64,000 nucleotides of DNA from Eleusine coracana subsp. coracana (Eukaryota; Streptophyta; Magnoliopsida; Poales; Poaceae), in assembly GCA_032690845.1 (NCBI GenBank), contig CM064427.1:18611501-18675500 (forward strand), read 5' to 3'. Position 1 is the first letter of the stretch; the number at the start of each line of letters is the position of its first letter. Position numbers and translations under genes: made by a program. Under the pieces are notes generated by a model, which did not search any database, was not told the DNA's origin, and worked only from the letters and a program-made list of their open reading frames with translations. Shown here one piece after another: positions 22,702 through 35,384 of this stretch.

Positions 22702-23913
22702 TTTCTGTTGTATAGTTCATTGTTTCATAATTTAGTTCATTCGGTTTCTCTATTTGGTTGCAAATTCATACATTTTCATTCTCTTATTAGTTGATGACAA
22801 AGAGAAGAACTCTTCTACCTTCTGGTCCTGTCTCCAAGACATTCAAGAAGGACTTCAGGTAATTGTGTAGGATCATATATAACATTCTTGTTTCAGCATT
22901 TGTCCTATTGTATTGCACTTAGTACTGAATTATTTCATGTTATGCATGCAGGAACTCAAACTGGGTGAAGATGCAAGTAAGGATCATGCAAGTACAACAC
23001 GATGAGGCCATGATGGAGTATTGTGTGCAAGATGCAAATAGCAAGTGTAGTCTTCCATGTGCAAGTTCGAATATTGCACTATTTTTGTAACCTTTTGGTT
23101 GTAAATTGCATGTCTCAACTGTCAAGTGCTCACGTGAGTTATGCCATGACTACGTTAGTATTTTGAGTTAGGTTTGAACTTCGAACTGCTGCATTAGTTG
23201 CTGCTTGATGTCAATTGATGAATAGTGAACTACTGAACTTTTGCCTTGATATTTGTCTTAAGTTCTCATGTGAGTATGTGACTATTGAAGAACTTTTGGC
23301 TTGGTATCTTTGTATGTCATTGTTTGTACACTCTAGTTGTGCTTTAAAATTTTTGTTATGGTTCATGGGTATGGATATCCGGTGGGTTTTTTTACCCGAC
23401 AGGTTTGGGTTTGGGTCAAATTCTTCACACGTGACCCTTTTTGGGTTATCCAGCGGGAGGATTTTTGGTTCATGGAGGCGGGTCTGAGGAGGCAAAACCC
23501 AGTGGGTTTTTACCCATTGCCATCTTGACTTTGGAGTAATGTTAGATTGGATTGTTCTGTGTGTCACTACCCACTATCATTTATTATGATTGCTCCTATC
23601 TATGACTTTGGTATATTATTAATTATATAGTTATGAACATGCTATCTCTTGACCGCCGCCTTCCCTTGGGAGAATTATAAATGATAGCCATTAGAGTAAT
23701 CCAATGGTGAAATGCTACAATAGGATATTCGAGCGCTTGCGGATTTAACTTGCCCACACGAGCCATCTGTTGAGTTCTACCAACAAGTAGTTCTTGCATC
23801 TTGTCCAGGTCTATTTATTTTGTGTGACTTAGCAGATGTCAACAAGCATTTCTGGCGTTGTTGTCGGGGATAGTAATATTTCTGGTGCGACGTTAAGAAA
23901 TGTCAACAATAAA

Positions 23914-25580
23914 AACTCTCATTGGATCAACAACATGACATTTATCGCAATGCTCAAGCAACCGTCATCATTCTTTCATCCTTGAACCAAGAGCAATTTG
24001 ATAAGGTTGATGGTTTGGAAGTTACTAAGGAAATTTGGGATACACTCAAGATGGCCCATAAAGGTAACAAAATAATAAACACGGTCAAGATTAAGTTGAT
24101 TGAGGGGAAGTTGGGACGGTTTGTGATTGAAGACAATGAGAGTTTCTAAGCAATGTACAACCACCTCAAAGTCATGGCGAACAAGATTAGATCCTATGGA
24201 AGCAATGCTTGAACCAATCATGAGATTTGCAAAAGGATGCTTAGAGCTTTCACTGTGAGAAACCCCATAATTTGCACATTGATACATGAGCGTCCCTTTT
24301 TTGAGAAGATGACTCCCGATGAAGTTCTTGGAAGGTTCATCAATCAAGAAATAATGGAGAGTGATGCCGAATATGTGAAGATCTTGCTAGATGTGCATCC
24401 ATGTTGAAAAACAATGAGATAGAATTCAAAGCAAGCAAAGAGAAGAAACCACAAGTGAAGAAGAAGAAGAAAATAAAATCTCTAGTTTAGAAAGTGATGA
24501 TGAAGACATAACTCTCTTCATGAAAAGATTCAAGAAGTTCATGAGAAAAGAACATCATGGTGATAAAAAGGGAAAGTCAAAATCAAGAACTACAAGTGTG
24601 GCAAGCCTGAACATTTCATTGCAAATTGTCCAAATGAGAGGAAGAGAGAAAGGGATGACAATAAAGATAGAAGGAACAACAAAAAGAAATATTCCGGTGA
24701 AGCACACATTGGAGAAACATGGGATTCTAATGATGAGGGCTTCGATGATGATAATGGCCATGTAGAAGCCATGGCCATCCACAAGCCATCATCAAGCAAC
24801 ACTCTCTTCTCCGACCTCAATGAAGAGAAGGGATTCAACCATAAGTGCTTCATGGTAAGGGAGAGCAAACGCAAGGTATCATCACCATCCTCTCCTTCTC
24901 CCAAATACACCTCAAGTGATGATGATAGTGATAATGAATTTGAACCCTTGCTCGAAGGGTTAAGTAAAAGTGCTCTCTACCAGATTAAAAAGCTTGTGGA
25001 GGAATTGGAAGAAAGAGATGAGATTCTTAAGAAACAAGAAGACTTGCTCATCCTTGAAAACGAGACAAACCTAAAGCTTGAGAATCTATTAAAACTTAAG
25101 AAAAATAAAAATGAGGAGTTGGATCAAGAACATGCCAAAAGCAAGGAGACTATTACTAGACTCAAGGACTCTAATGTTGTTGTTCAAGGCAAACATGTTC
25201 TCTTGAAAGTGCAATTTTATGTCCTTTGGCCCACTAAACCCTCTTCTTCCTCAAGTGCACCTTAATCTTCTGAAGCCTTCACAAGTCAAGGATGTGCTAG
25301 GTGCTACAATATTGATGTTGATAGTTGTGCTACTAATGTCAAATTGGTTAAAGATTTAAAAAGAAAAGTTGAAGGTGTAAAGAGCCAAGCACAACCAAAG
25401 AAGAAATCAAGTGATGAGGACAAGGCTGAGTATGCAAGAGGTGCATACATGAACACAAGGTGACCTCATATCAAGGATGGCATTGGTTTCAAGCATGGTT
25501 CCAAGCACAATGCTAAGGAGGTGAAAATGGAACGAAGTTCGTAAAATTCACCAAAGAAGGCTCATACTCAAGGAAGCAAG
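23914..25580 (+). pseudogene. Sirevirus gag, C-terminal part
   Basis: Resumes the gag frame cut at 17251: LDQQHDIYRNAQATVIILSSL, then a typical copia gag helix region. A stop stands at 24147-24149 and further frame changes follow up to 24520. A zinc-knuckle-like stretch (CGKPEHFIANC type) is seen near 24600 in another frame. Then come an acidic region and a coiled-coil rich in Glu, Lys and Leu (about 24950-25200), both usual in long Sirevirus gags. Several stops follow after 25262. Not functional. Confidence 0.8.
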
Positions 25581-25833
25581 AGAATCGCAAAGCAACTAAT
25601 GATTTCTCTTATAATTATAATGCTAATGCTTCTAGAGTGACTTCACACTTTTTCATGATTTTGATGCATCTTATGTGCTCATGCGAAACAAGTATGGAAA
25701 TGTTATTGCCAAATATGTTGGGCCACGTAACAAACATCGTAAGGCTTGTGTGTAGGTGCCCAAGGCATTTGTGACTAATGTGAAAGAACCCAAGAAAAAT
25801 TGGGTACCTAAAACCAAGGCTTAATTTATGTTG

Positions 25834-26955
25834 TAGGACTACTCCTCCGGCGGATCAAGTTGGGTGATTGGTAGTGGATGCACAAATCATATGACCGGAG
25901 ACAAGAGTATGTTCAACACATTCCAAGAAAGTGACTCAAACTCATGGATTACTTTCGGTGACAATAGTCAAGGAAAAGTCTTGGGAAGTGGTAACATTTC
26001 TATCTCTCCCGAACGTTCTCCTTCTAAGGTTTTTCTTGTTGACAATGTTGACTTCAATTTTTTATCTGTTTCACAACTTTGTGGAATGGGTTACAATTGT
26101 TTGTTCAACGATGAGGGTTTGACCGTCTATAAGAGAAGTGATGGCTCGCTCGCTTTTAAGGGTGTGTTAAAGGGAAGCTTAATGTTGTGGATTTTTCCAC
26201 AGATGAAGCAGAACCTGACACATGCTTGATAGTGAAAGCTAACATGGTTTGGCTATGGCACCGAAGGCTTGCCCATGCTGGTATGAGAAATATTCACAAG
26301 CTCTAAAAAGGGGGTCACATCCTAGGACTAACCGATGTTGTGTTTCAGAAAGATAGGCCTTGTGGAACATGTCAAGTCGAAAAGCAAGTTGGAGCACCAC
26401 ATCCCGCTAAGAATATGATGACGACAAAGAGCCCATTGGAACTACTTCACATGGATTTATTTGGTCCAATTGCCTACATATGCATGGCGGTAACAAATTT
26501 AGTCTAGTAATTGTTGATGATTTTACTCGTTTCACTTGGGTATTCTTTTTGCATGACAAAAGTGAAACACAAGGAGTACTAAAGAAATTCTTGAGAAGGG
26601 CTCAAAATGAATTTGAGTTGAAAGTCAAGAGAATAAGAAGTGATAATAGGACAGAGTTCAAGAACACTCAAGTAGAAGAGTTCCTTGAAGAAGAAGGCAT
26701 AAAGCATGAATTTTCGGCACGCTATACTCTACAATCAAATAGGGTGGCCGAAAGAAAGAACCACACACTTATTGAGATAGCAAGAACAATGCTTGATGAA
26801 TACAAGACGTCCGAGCATTTTTTGGCCGAAACCATCAACACGGGCCGTTCATGCCACCAACCCACTCTATCTCCACCGAATCTTGAAGAAAACATCATAT
26901 GAACTCCTCACCGGTAACAAACCCAATGTGTCTTATTTTTCATGTTTTTAGGAGC
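25834..26955 (+). pseudogene. Sirevirus pol, protease and integrase part
   Basis: The protease region reads WVIGSGCTNHMTGD at 25858; the copia consensus has DSG, so the catalytic Asp is Gly here. A GAG-pre-integrase stretch with WHRRLAHAG follows near 26260, with a stop at about 26304. The integrase core has VDDFTRFTW, the second Asp in IRSDN and the Glu in VAERKN (26510-26760). This pattern is that of a DDE enzyme joining element DNA to the genome. The frame is cut at 26960 by the Athila-like element and continues at 36471. Confidence 0.85.
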
Positions 26956-26960
26956 AAGTG

Positions 26961-28530
26961 TGTTGGCACTTCCCAAGTGCCCCTTTTATATATGAATATT
27001 ACCCCAATTAGAGCATAATTGATACTAATTTAGGCCATTTACCTGTGATATTGTCTATATATTTGTATATGCGTTGTTTTGGAGCTTTATTGTAGAAACA
27101 GGTAAAATTGGTGATTAAAGTGATGATGGAGAGGATAGGAGTCCAGAACCGACGAAAAGCACTGAAGAAGCCCAGTGCGCCGATCGACGCAGTCCATCAG
27201 CCGATCGGCGCAAGGGTGTTTTGGCCCACAGAAGTGACCGAGGCCCATTCCACATGTTTATGGAAGTTTATCTGCGCAAGACACTTTTGAAGATATTTGT
27301 CTAGAAGATTTATGGAATTTGAAGAAGATTTATGGAACTTCAAGATCTCAACATGCAATACAAGACTTTATCTCGAAGGAAAAGGCCCACATGATAGCTG
27401 TGGAAGACAGAGGAACCGACTCGGAGAAGAAACCAGAGAAGACACGGCTTGCGCCGATCGGTGCAATCCTGCGTCGATCGGCGCAACCGCCTTATTTGCT
27501 AGAAACCGAGTCCTTTACGAGTAGAAACCCTATAAATACTTGTAAACCCTGGCCGCAGAGAGAGGGGGCGACAGAGGGACACCAGATCCATGAGTTAGAG
27601 CCACCGGGGCTTGCCCCGTTAGAATAGATCTCTAGTTGAGTTTCAAGAACCATTGGAGTTAAGAGTTGATCCGTCAAGGTAGGCCATCTCGACGGGGATG
27701 AATCTTACTCTATGTATCTCAAGGATGATTGAATATGTTGATGATGGTTTTGGTGATTTGTCTATCTTGATTCTATAATCATGCATGTGCTTATTCCAAT
27801 TGCTTAGTTCTAGGCTAAGTAAGTAGATATTATCTTGATTGTGGTGATTAGGATAAGATTCGGATATTGTATTGATTATGATTGCTTGATGATGCTAGTA
27901 GTGTGGTTTAGTGGTGACAGCACTAAGCCTGCGTATACTATTGGATAGTTGAGTAGGGTAAGATACTAGCGCAATTAAGGATTTCCTCTCGGCAGCGATA
28001 AATCGGGAGCCGCTCGGAAAGCAGGATGGTCTTATTCATTATAGGTTTTCATTGATCTATGTAATTACCCATTATGATGCTATTCAATTAGACTTGCTGG
28101 TTACAATCTCACTAGTAGATATCTGGTTACTCACTTAACAGCATAGGCTTACAAGATCTGGCGCACTTTGGTTTAGATTCACTAGTGTGCCGATCGGCTC
28201 AACTCTTGTGCCGATCGGCGCAACAAGAGATTTACTGTCTGGCGCACTTTGGATTAGATTCACTAGTATGCCGATCGGCTCAACTCTTGCGCTGATCAGC
28301 GCAACGACAGATTTACTATCTGGCACACCTTTGCGCTGGCCAGTCTCCCCCTCATGCAACCTGATTTCGATAGTAGCCTTGACTAGGTCTTTTACAGTTA
28401 ACTTTGTTTAATAATCCCTAAGGTCCCAGTGGATTCGATAAACCTTTGAATACTCAATTCAAGGGAAAAGTGCTACAATCCTACACCGTCCTCTTGTGGT
28501 ATATAAGTGGGTGCGTAGGTACGACCAACA
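26961..28530 (+). repeat. Athila-like left LTR
   Basis: 1570 bp. A CCCTATAAATACTTG box lies near 27529. Four pairs of the GCCGATCGGC palindrome are present (centres near 27182/27203, 27456/27476, 28192/28213, 28273/28294). A segment of about 480 bp (about 27476-27953) is present here and missing from the right LTR. Confidence 0.9.
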
Positions 28531-28661
28531 AGCTTATTTTTCTGACGCCGTTGCCGGGGACCATAGCAGGTTTTTAAACATTGTTTGATGTATTAGTGTT
28601 TAGTCATTGTGCTTTACTTGTCTCTCTAGTACATATATTTTGTTAAGTAAAACTAACAGGT

Positions 28662-30239
28662 ATGGACGGTCCTAAGTCAAACAAACCCTCTAATTACACC
28701 GATGATCCAGAAAAACTCTTTCACAAGAAGAGAACAGCGGAGAAGAGAAGCAAGTCACTTGGAGATTTAGAAGCAGTCCGCGCAACACCTCGAGTATTAT
28801 TCATAGTAGAAGACCCAGTTCAAGAGCAAGAAGAAGAGGAGATGGCCGAGGTACCTATGGTTAATCGTCTCAAGCCATAATTGAGTGTATTGTCAAGACA
28901 GATTTCCAAGAAGCTCAAGATCAACATCCGTATCAATTGGAGAGATATGTTGGAATAGTGGCGCAACAACCGTTCACAGGTTCAGAAGATCCCAATCATC
29001 ACTTGCAACACTTCCTTGAGGTTTGCAGTACATTCAAGATAGCAGGATTGACAGGAGATCAAGCACGTGTGCGGCTGTTCCCCTTCTCTCTAGTTGGACG
29101 TCCCAAGCAATGGTACAATGGATTGGAAAACACAGTAAAAACGGTGTGGAATACGTTAGCAGCTGAATTCTTGGTCAAATACTTTCCTCCTATTAAGACT
29201 CAAGCTTTAAAAAATAAGATTCTTGGATTTACACAGAATATTGATGAGAGCATTGGAGAAGCCTGGGAAAGATACAATGAATATATGGATGCATGCCCTC
29301 ATCATGGTCTAACGGTTGGAGAAGTTGTTGAGAAGTTCTACACAGGATTGAATCTTCTATCACGTCAACACTTGGACGCCTTAGCTGCAGGATCATTCAT
29401 GTGAAAAACCCCCCACCGAAGCTAAGAATTTGATCAAGTTGCTAGTTGAAAATCAATCGTGGGATGGTGAGAGAAGCTCAAGGAATTTGCAACCTTCAAA
29501 AGGAGTAGCGAAGAGTGTGATTGAGAAGACTCAGGAAGAATTGATTATAGATCGCCTTGATGCTATTCAAAGGAGGTTGGACAATAATCTTTATATCCCT
29601 AAGGAAGAGACACTCAAGCTGGCGGAATCACGCTCCATATGTAGTGAGTGTGGAGAATTTGTTCATGTGCAGAAAGATCGCCCTGAAGAGATGAAGATGC
29701 TAGAATATATGAAGAATAGTGGATGGAAGCCCCAATATCAGCAACAAAGGAGTTCTTTCTCTCCTAGTTCGTCCATGCAAAATTCTATCCCACTTCGTCT
29801 CCAATGTCATGAGTTCTTCCAAGCTCAAGAGAAGATCAACAAGGACAATCAAGTTAAATTCAAGGATATTGATCGTGTCCTTGAGGGAATTAATGACAAG
29901 GTGATAGAAACTGGGAGCTCCAATGAGCAGATTTTGAAGCATACCAAGATTATGGAGCAACAGATAGGACAGCTATCGCAAGACATTCAAGGCAACACGG
30001 GGGCTATTCCTGGTAATACGATGTCTGCAGAGCAGTTGAAGGCAATAGCTACATGGTCAGGAAAACAAACAGAAGATCCAGAACACTCTGCGAGAGCAAG
30101 GAAGCCACGCGCCGATCGGCGCACGCCCGGTGCCGATCGGCGTGACGATCCTGTCGGCGCCGATCGGCTCCCTGAAAGCGCCGAACGGCGCAAGGAGGAT
30201 GATGACCTCTCTGGTCTGAAACTGAGCGTGGAGACATAA
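28662..30239 (+). pseudogene. Athila-like gag
   Basis: The frame starts at an ATG at 28662, meets a stop at 28878-28880, and continues in other frames. The central Retrotrans_gag region is clear at 28937-29400 (HHLQHFLEVCSTFKIAGL, then RLFPFSLVGRPKQWYNGL), where the frame breaks again at 29401. A single CxxC-type finger remnant (ICSECGEFVH) lies near 29640. The C-terminal tail is unusual: the palindrome pairs at 30114-30183 are translated and give repeated ADRR peptides. Gag would form the RNA-containing particle. With at least two breaks this copy is inactive. Confidence 0.85.
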
Positions 30240-30254
30240 GAGCATGGCCCGGTC

Positions 30255-30911
30255 ATGTTCCTAGATACCCAACTACTGACGAAGACAGAAAGAGCGCGGT
30301 ACCACGACGAGCAGTTTGCAAGGTTCGTCGATATTATGAAAAAGCTTTACATCAATGTCCCTTTTGTTGACGCTATCCAAGTTCCCACCTATGCCAAGTA
30401 CATTAAGGACATGATGCAAAACAAGAAGTCTCTAGTTTCTGAGGAGGTTGTGAAGGTCACTAAGGAGCTAACGGCGGCAATCAATGATGCTACGCTGGAG
30501 AAGAAACCCGATCCTTGATCACCAAGCATCAAATGCATGATTGAAACAAGGATATTTGATTTGTGCTTGTGCGATCTTGGAGCAAGTATAAGTGTTATGC
30601 CCCGTCATATATTCACAAATCTCAATTTGCCTGAATTAGAGCCTACGGGTATGTGTTTGGAGTTAGCCGATCAATCGGTACGCTTTCCTGATGGAATTGC
30701 TGAGGATGTGCCTATTCAAATTGGAGATCACATAGCCCCTGTTGATTTTATTGTGCTTGATATGGAGAAGAGAACGAGGACCCCGTTGATCTTAGGCAAA
30801 CCCTTCTTGAGGACAGCAAAGGAAAGTATTGATGTTGGGAGTGGTGAGATAAGCTTCGATATAAGTGGGACTCCCTTCTCATTCAAGCTTCGCCCAAAGG
30901 GAAAAGAGTGA
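30255..30911 (+). pseudogene. Athila-like aspartic protease region
   Basis: The first part (30255-30518) is the gag-protease linker with NVPFVDAIQVPTYAKYIKDM, typical of Athila and Tat elements. After a stop, a second frame from 30537 carries the retropepsin: the active site reads DLGASISVMP (DxGA class) and a later flap region reads LILGKPFLRTA. The protease would process the gag polyprotein. The frame ends at 30911 and no reverse transcriptase follows, which is where an autonomous element would continue. Confidence 0.85.
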
Positions 30912-32239
30912 CATGCTATTGATGAAGTGAAGAGATACAAGACACCGTAGCATCGCGGCCTCACATCCCGCACCGCGACACTAAGGATTGATTGTTTGCG
31001 GGGAGGTCAAGCTCTTTGACCTCTAAATAACTAGAGCGCTCATGGGAGGAAACCCAATGATCGGGGGATTCAGAAGTTGTTTAGTGCTTGTGGGAGGGCA
31101 ACCCATTTCATTAAGTTAATTAGTGCTGGCCGGGAGGGCAACCCGGTGTTTTTAAATTTGCTTGCTTGTGATAAAAACAATCTCTCAAATAAAAAAATAG
31201 AAAAGTGTGTGCTTAATTCTTGTGTGCTCTTGCGTTGTCTGTTTATTCACGCAAAACTGAGTATATACATACTATAGACTAATAATGCAGGAATATAAAA
31301 AAAAGACCAAAAACAGGAAGGAACAAAGCTTGCGCCGATCAGCGTACTTCTGCGCCTATCGGCGCAGTATTGTCCAAGTTAGGACGGAAGGCTGACGACG
31401 CCCAGAATTGAAGGGGTGCTAAAAATCAACCAGCACAGTAATTTTCAGAGATGGAGCTATTTTCAAGGTAATAAAAAATCTTTTTGAATTAATTTTTTGT
31501 GTGCAAAATGGTTGCTAAATGACGTAGGAAAGGATGAAGAGCTACATCTAGCGAAGAAGCGAGGGGCCAGGAGCTAAAATGGACGTCGCGCCGATCGGCG
31601 CGGTCACCAGACGAGCCCCGCTACGTATGCCAATACTACAGGAATATTGGGAAAAGTGGAAATTAGGTGAAAGAGATGAATACGAGGCATCAGGATCAGC
31701 GTCGGACCAAAAGACGAGGTGCAAGGGACTTGTGCCGTTCGGCGCCCTACAGCGCCGATCGGCGTAGGTACCCATGCGGTTCCCAAGAGGGCGACAAAGG
31801 CGGCCGACATTGATTTTGAGGAACAGGAATGATTATTATGCAGGTGTGCAGTACAGAGGAGACACGGAATTGACCAAAAGCTGACAAAGAGACAACACAC
31901 CGATCGGCGCGGGCCCGCGCCGATCGGCGCAGTCAACAAGACATCGGGATTCCGTGTTGTTCCCCTGCCAACTAGTATGATGTGCCGGGAAGCGACATAA
32001 AGGATGGGAATCAAGCGCCACAGCTGTCAGAGTGTTCAAAATTTGAGTTGTGCCGATCGGCGCACTGCCGTGCCGATCGTCGCGCTCTTAAATTTTGAAA
32101 TTTTACAGTGGTTCCTTCTCCTGGAAGTATCCCGCGCTATAAAAAGGAGGCCAGGTGCCCCAGTTCGACACACCATCCCGGTAATCTGTCCACCTTCCCC
32201 ACTACCCACGATGTCACAAACGTTCCGTAATTTTCACAG
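30912..32239. other. Athila-like spacer where pol is missing
   Basis: Non-coding. It holds two GGGAGGGCAACCC repeats near 31094 and 31133, a GGGAGGTCAAGCTCTTTGACC block near 31000, and four of the palindrome pairs plus one single site. A reverse transcriptase-integrase region of about 3 kb would be expected upstream of this spacer in an autonomous relative, and none of its motifs are visible. Confidence 0.7.
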
Positions 32240-33840
32240 ATGGATCGTCTCTGCTCCTCCGTCGGATAGTTGGGCACGAGGCTGCACCGGGGAAGCAGTT
32301 CCGGCGGCAGCAGCAAGTCGAGCGGTGACTCCTCGGCGCGGGGTGGCTCCTATGCTCGTGACGACATGTCGGTGGGAGGTGCATCCACCGGCTCGGCGAC
32401 GACGACATACGAGATCCGCGCCCGCCACTCCGTCTCAGGCGCGTCCCTTCCAACGGGGCGTTCTACGAGGAGCCAAACGGTGGCAAGCCGTGGGGTTCCC
32501 ACATCACCACCACCGTCGACATTCATGCCGCACACGGTGGAGGAGGGCTTCACCCTCCGGAGTGCGGAGGAACAGCAGCACTACCTCGCGGTGAGGGGAA
32601 GGTTCGTCCCCAACTTCGACCTGGACGAGACCTTCCTCACCACGATCGGCATATGGGAGGACTTAAGGAGGCTGCTAGACAACCTCGGCTGGGTGGATTT
32701 CCACATCCTCCCCATGAACTACAACCACGACGTCGTCACCGAGGTTACCTCTACGATGAGGCTCGACACCGACGACAACGGCAACGAGGCCGTCAACTTC
32801 CGCGTCTGCGACGTCAGCTACACGGTGACCATGGAGGCGGCGGCTCAAGCCTTTGGCTTCAACACCGACGCCGACGTCGCCGGCATTTTGGGATGTGGGG
32901 AGTTGGACTCCTTTTGGAGGCGGCTCTCGTTCGTGGAGGAGATGAAGCGCGGCAACATCTGCAACCCGACCATTCAAGTCTTCCATCAGTGGTTGGCGGT
33001 GCGCACATGCGACAAGGTCGACTCCAGCAACATCACCAATGCGGACTTGCGGTAGCTCTTCAACACCCTCGTGAGCCCATCTCACTACAACCCCATGTCG
33101 GTGATGGTGCGGGGTCGGTTCGACAAAAGGGGCAAGGCGAGCAAGAAGTTGGCCTTCGGAGCCCATCTTCAGCGCCTAGCAGCCCTCGTCTGCGGCGAGG
33201 ACGGACCGGGAGGACGCGATGACAAGTGGGAGTGCGCGATGAAGATCGGCGAGAATATGACTCGTGGCAATATTGTCACGAGAAGTGTTCGCACCGGCTT
33301 CCATGTCGACGGCACCAACATTAGGCTCCCGTGTGCAGAGCTAGGAGTCTTCCTTCCCCACAAGCTGGAGGGAGGAAATTGGCTTGAGAAAGGTCTCCTG
33401 GAAGGGGGCCGAGTTCTCAAGGCCCGCCGTGGGCGGGTTCGATAGCCGGACACATCTACAGCAACCGGCGGCGAGTGGGACTCCTAGGGGTCACGCCAGG
33501 AGCCTCAGCACTACCAGTCAGGGTGGAGCGACGCAGCGGGCGGTTCACAGCCCTCTACGCCGGTCGGACAGATGACACGCCAATCGGCGCACCCTACTTC
33601 AGCGCGGGCATCGACTACAGGTACAAAGGGCGTGTACCAGTGGTGCCTCCTGTGCCCGGTGCAGACTTTTTCGTGCCCATGCAGGGGTACCTCGACAACA
33701 ACATGCACTACATCGAGCGCGTGAAGGAAGCCACATCCCAATGGAGGGACAACCACGATGCGATGGTGGAGGAGTTCGAGCTACTCAAGGCGTGGTGCTA
33801 TGGCTTCGATCAGCCACCGCCTCCACTTTTGGATGACTAG
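32240..33840 (+). pseudogene. Athila envelope-like (third) reading frame
   Basis: From an ATG at 32240 the frame hits a TAG at codon 10, continues open to a second TAG at 33053-33055, then runs on to 33445. The C-terminal part (33475-33840) is in another frame. The middle resembles the ORF found downstream of pol in Athila elements: an R-rich, Ser-rich start, then a folded region around DFHILPMNYNHDVVTEVTS and a long helical stretch. Its role in plants is unknown; an envelope-like function has been proposed for the family because of its position. One palindrome pair (33562/33582) lies inside the coding frame. The breaks make this copy non-functional. Confidence 0.7.
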
Positions 33841-35384
33841 AGTGCCTTGGAGTTGGCATGTGTATCGGTTTCCCGGTTTATGTTTTCTTTTATCTTTTGC
33901 AATCTTTTTCCTTATTTACGTATATATGTGTGAGCGGGTTGGGAAACCATGTATCGGGTTAGTAGTAATTTTATTTTCGTGCAAGTGTGTTAGTAGTAGT
34001 TTTATTTTCATGCAAGTGTGTGCAAAAATCATCACCATGTATTCGAGTTTCGATCTTAATATAATGGTGGCGGTTATGCTCTTTTAGGAGAAATGAATTA
34101 TTTATTCTTCCTTGAAAAGTGTTGATGAAGATCAAATAATGTTGAGCATTGAATAAAATTTTAAACTTACACTTAATGATTATTCGGAAAATATGTCTTA
34201 TGTGGAGCAATTTTGAGTACCCATGTGCTTCATTTGTGTTGTCCAGTTTATGATGATAACTTAGTACCAATCTTTTCATAAATAAATTTTCATGTTGTGA
34301 ACTTTGGAATTTATTGTTTTCAAGATCCTTACCTACCAATGCCATATTTTGAGCAATACTCATGAACCTTTGATATGTAGATAAACATTAAATTGATGGT
34401 TGAGTTCGGTTAGGATTTAATTCTTTTTGGTATGAACTTTACTAAGATGGTAATTCTTTGTGTATCTTTTTCTAGCCTTGAACTACTCATGCAAAAATTC
34501 AATTCCGCTTAGTACACTACCATAAACCCAAAACATCTTGTTGAGTATCATTCCTTGACCACATCCTATATTTTTGGATATATTTAATTCTTGAATAAAT
34601 GTTGAAGCCACACAAATCAAATACCAACAAATGTTGGTAAATTTGGGTTAAGAGCCGATCGGCGCACTCTAAACCGATCGGCGCAGCAGAAAAAAAAAGA
34701 GAGAGAAAAGCTCTGCTGTTTGCTAAGGGACTAGCAAAATTCTAAGTGTGGGGGGACGGTATATGACATGCTTATTCTCGAAATTCATTCTAATATAACC
34801 ATGAATCATTCCAACCATGTGCAATATTCCAAGATCAAATTTTTGCTATGCACATGTTCACATATCCAAAGTGTGAGTCCTTTCTTCAATTTTTCTTCCT
34901 TAATGGCCATCTTGATAAGTTTCTATAATTCCAACGCAGAATAATCTCCTAGCTTTACAACATATTATTGATTTATGTTTGCAATCCTTGAATTACCTCA
35001 CCTAGCTACTCATATAAGCCTTACACTAATATTATTTGATCATTATGATATAGAATATAGGTTGAGTGATTTGAAAGATGAGTTGTTGCCTTGGATTATT
35101 TAGAAGATAGATTCTCTATGTTCATAACAATCTTTAAAGTGATTTTCATGTGTGAAAAAGTTATAATTTATGAGTTGGACATGATCTTTTGCTTTGGGGA
35201 GAACTTTAAGCTTTATGCCCATATTTGAACCATTTTGCTGAATACCAATATGAAATACACCACAATAGAACAATGCTCAACATTTGCTGATTTGAGATAT
35301 CTTTTATGATAGAAAGAGTATGTTTTTCGATTTTTTTTTCTTTTACTTTACTCGGGACGAGCAAAGGTTTAAGTGTGGGGGAAC
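33841..35384. other. Athila-like 3' untranslated region
   Basis: AT-rich sequence without a gene, ending with the purine tract AAGTGTGGGGGAAC at 35371-35384. A similar GTGTGGGGGGAC tract stands at 34746, so a second polypurine tract may be present. A palindrome pair lies at 34657/34676. Confidence 0.75.

Larger units (their letters stand above)
19051..23527 (+). mobile_element. hAT element C (Sleeper-like) nested in solo LTR 1
   Basis: Terminal inverted repeats CAAGATGGCAATGGGTA are perfect over 17 bp: direct at 19051-19067 and inverted at 23511-23527. Subterminal regions on both sides are full of ACCCG/GGGTTT words. Between them lies an intron-containing transposase gene on the plus strand. 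The flanking 8 bases (TTTTGACT and ACTTTGGA) do not match, so the target duplication has decayed or the border is off by a few bases. Confidence 0.85.
17252..23908 (+). mobile_element. Solo LTR 1 (split by a later hAT insertion)
   Basis: It starts TGTTGATGGTCGTTAA and ends TGTCAACA, the same ends and orientation as solo LTR 2 at 39902-41472. It lies inside the Sirevirus gag frame. The flanks ATGAA (17247-17251) and ATAAA (23909-23913) look like a target duplication with one change. A TATAAATAG box is present near 17731. Taking out the hAT material (about 18400-18935 and 19051-23527) leaves about 1.6 kb, close to the 1571 bp of solo LTR 2. No internal retrotransposon domains are associated, so it is read as a solo LTR left by LTR-LTR recombination. 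Confidence 0.8.
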
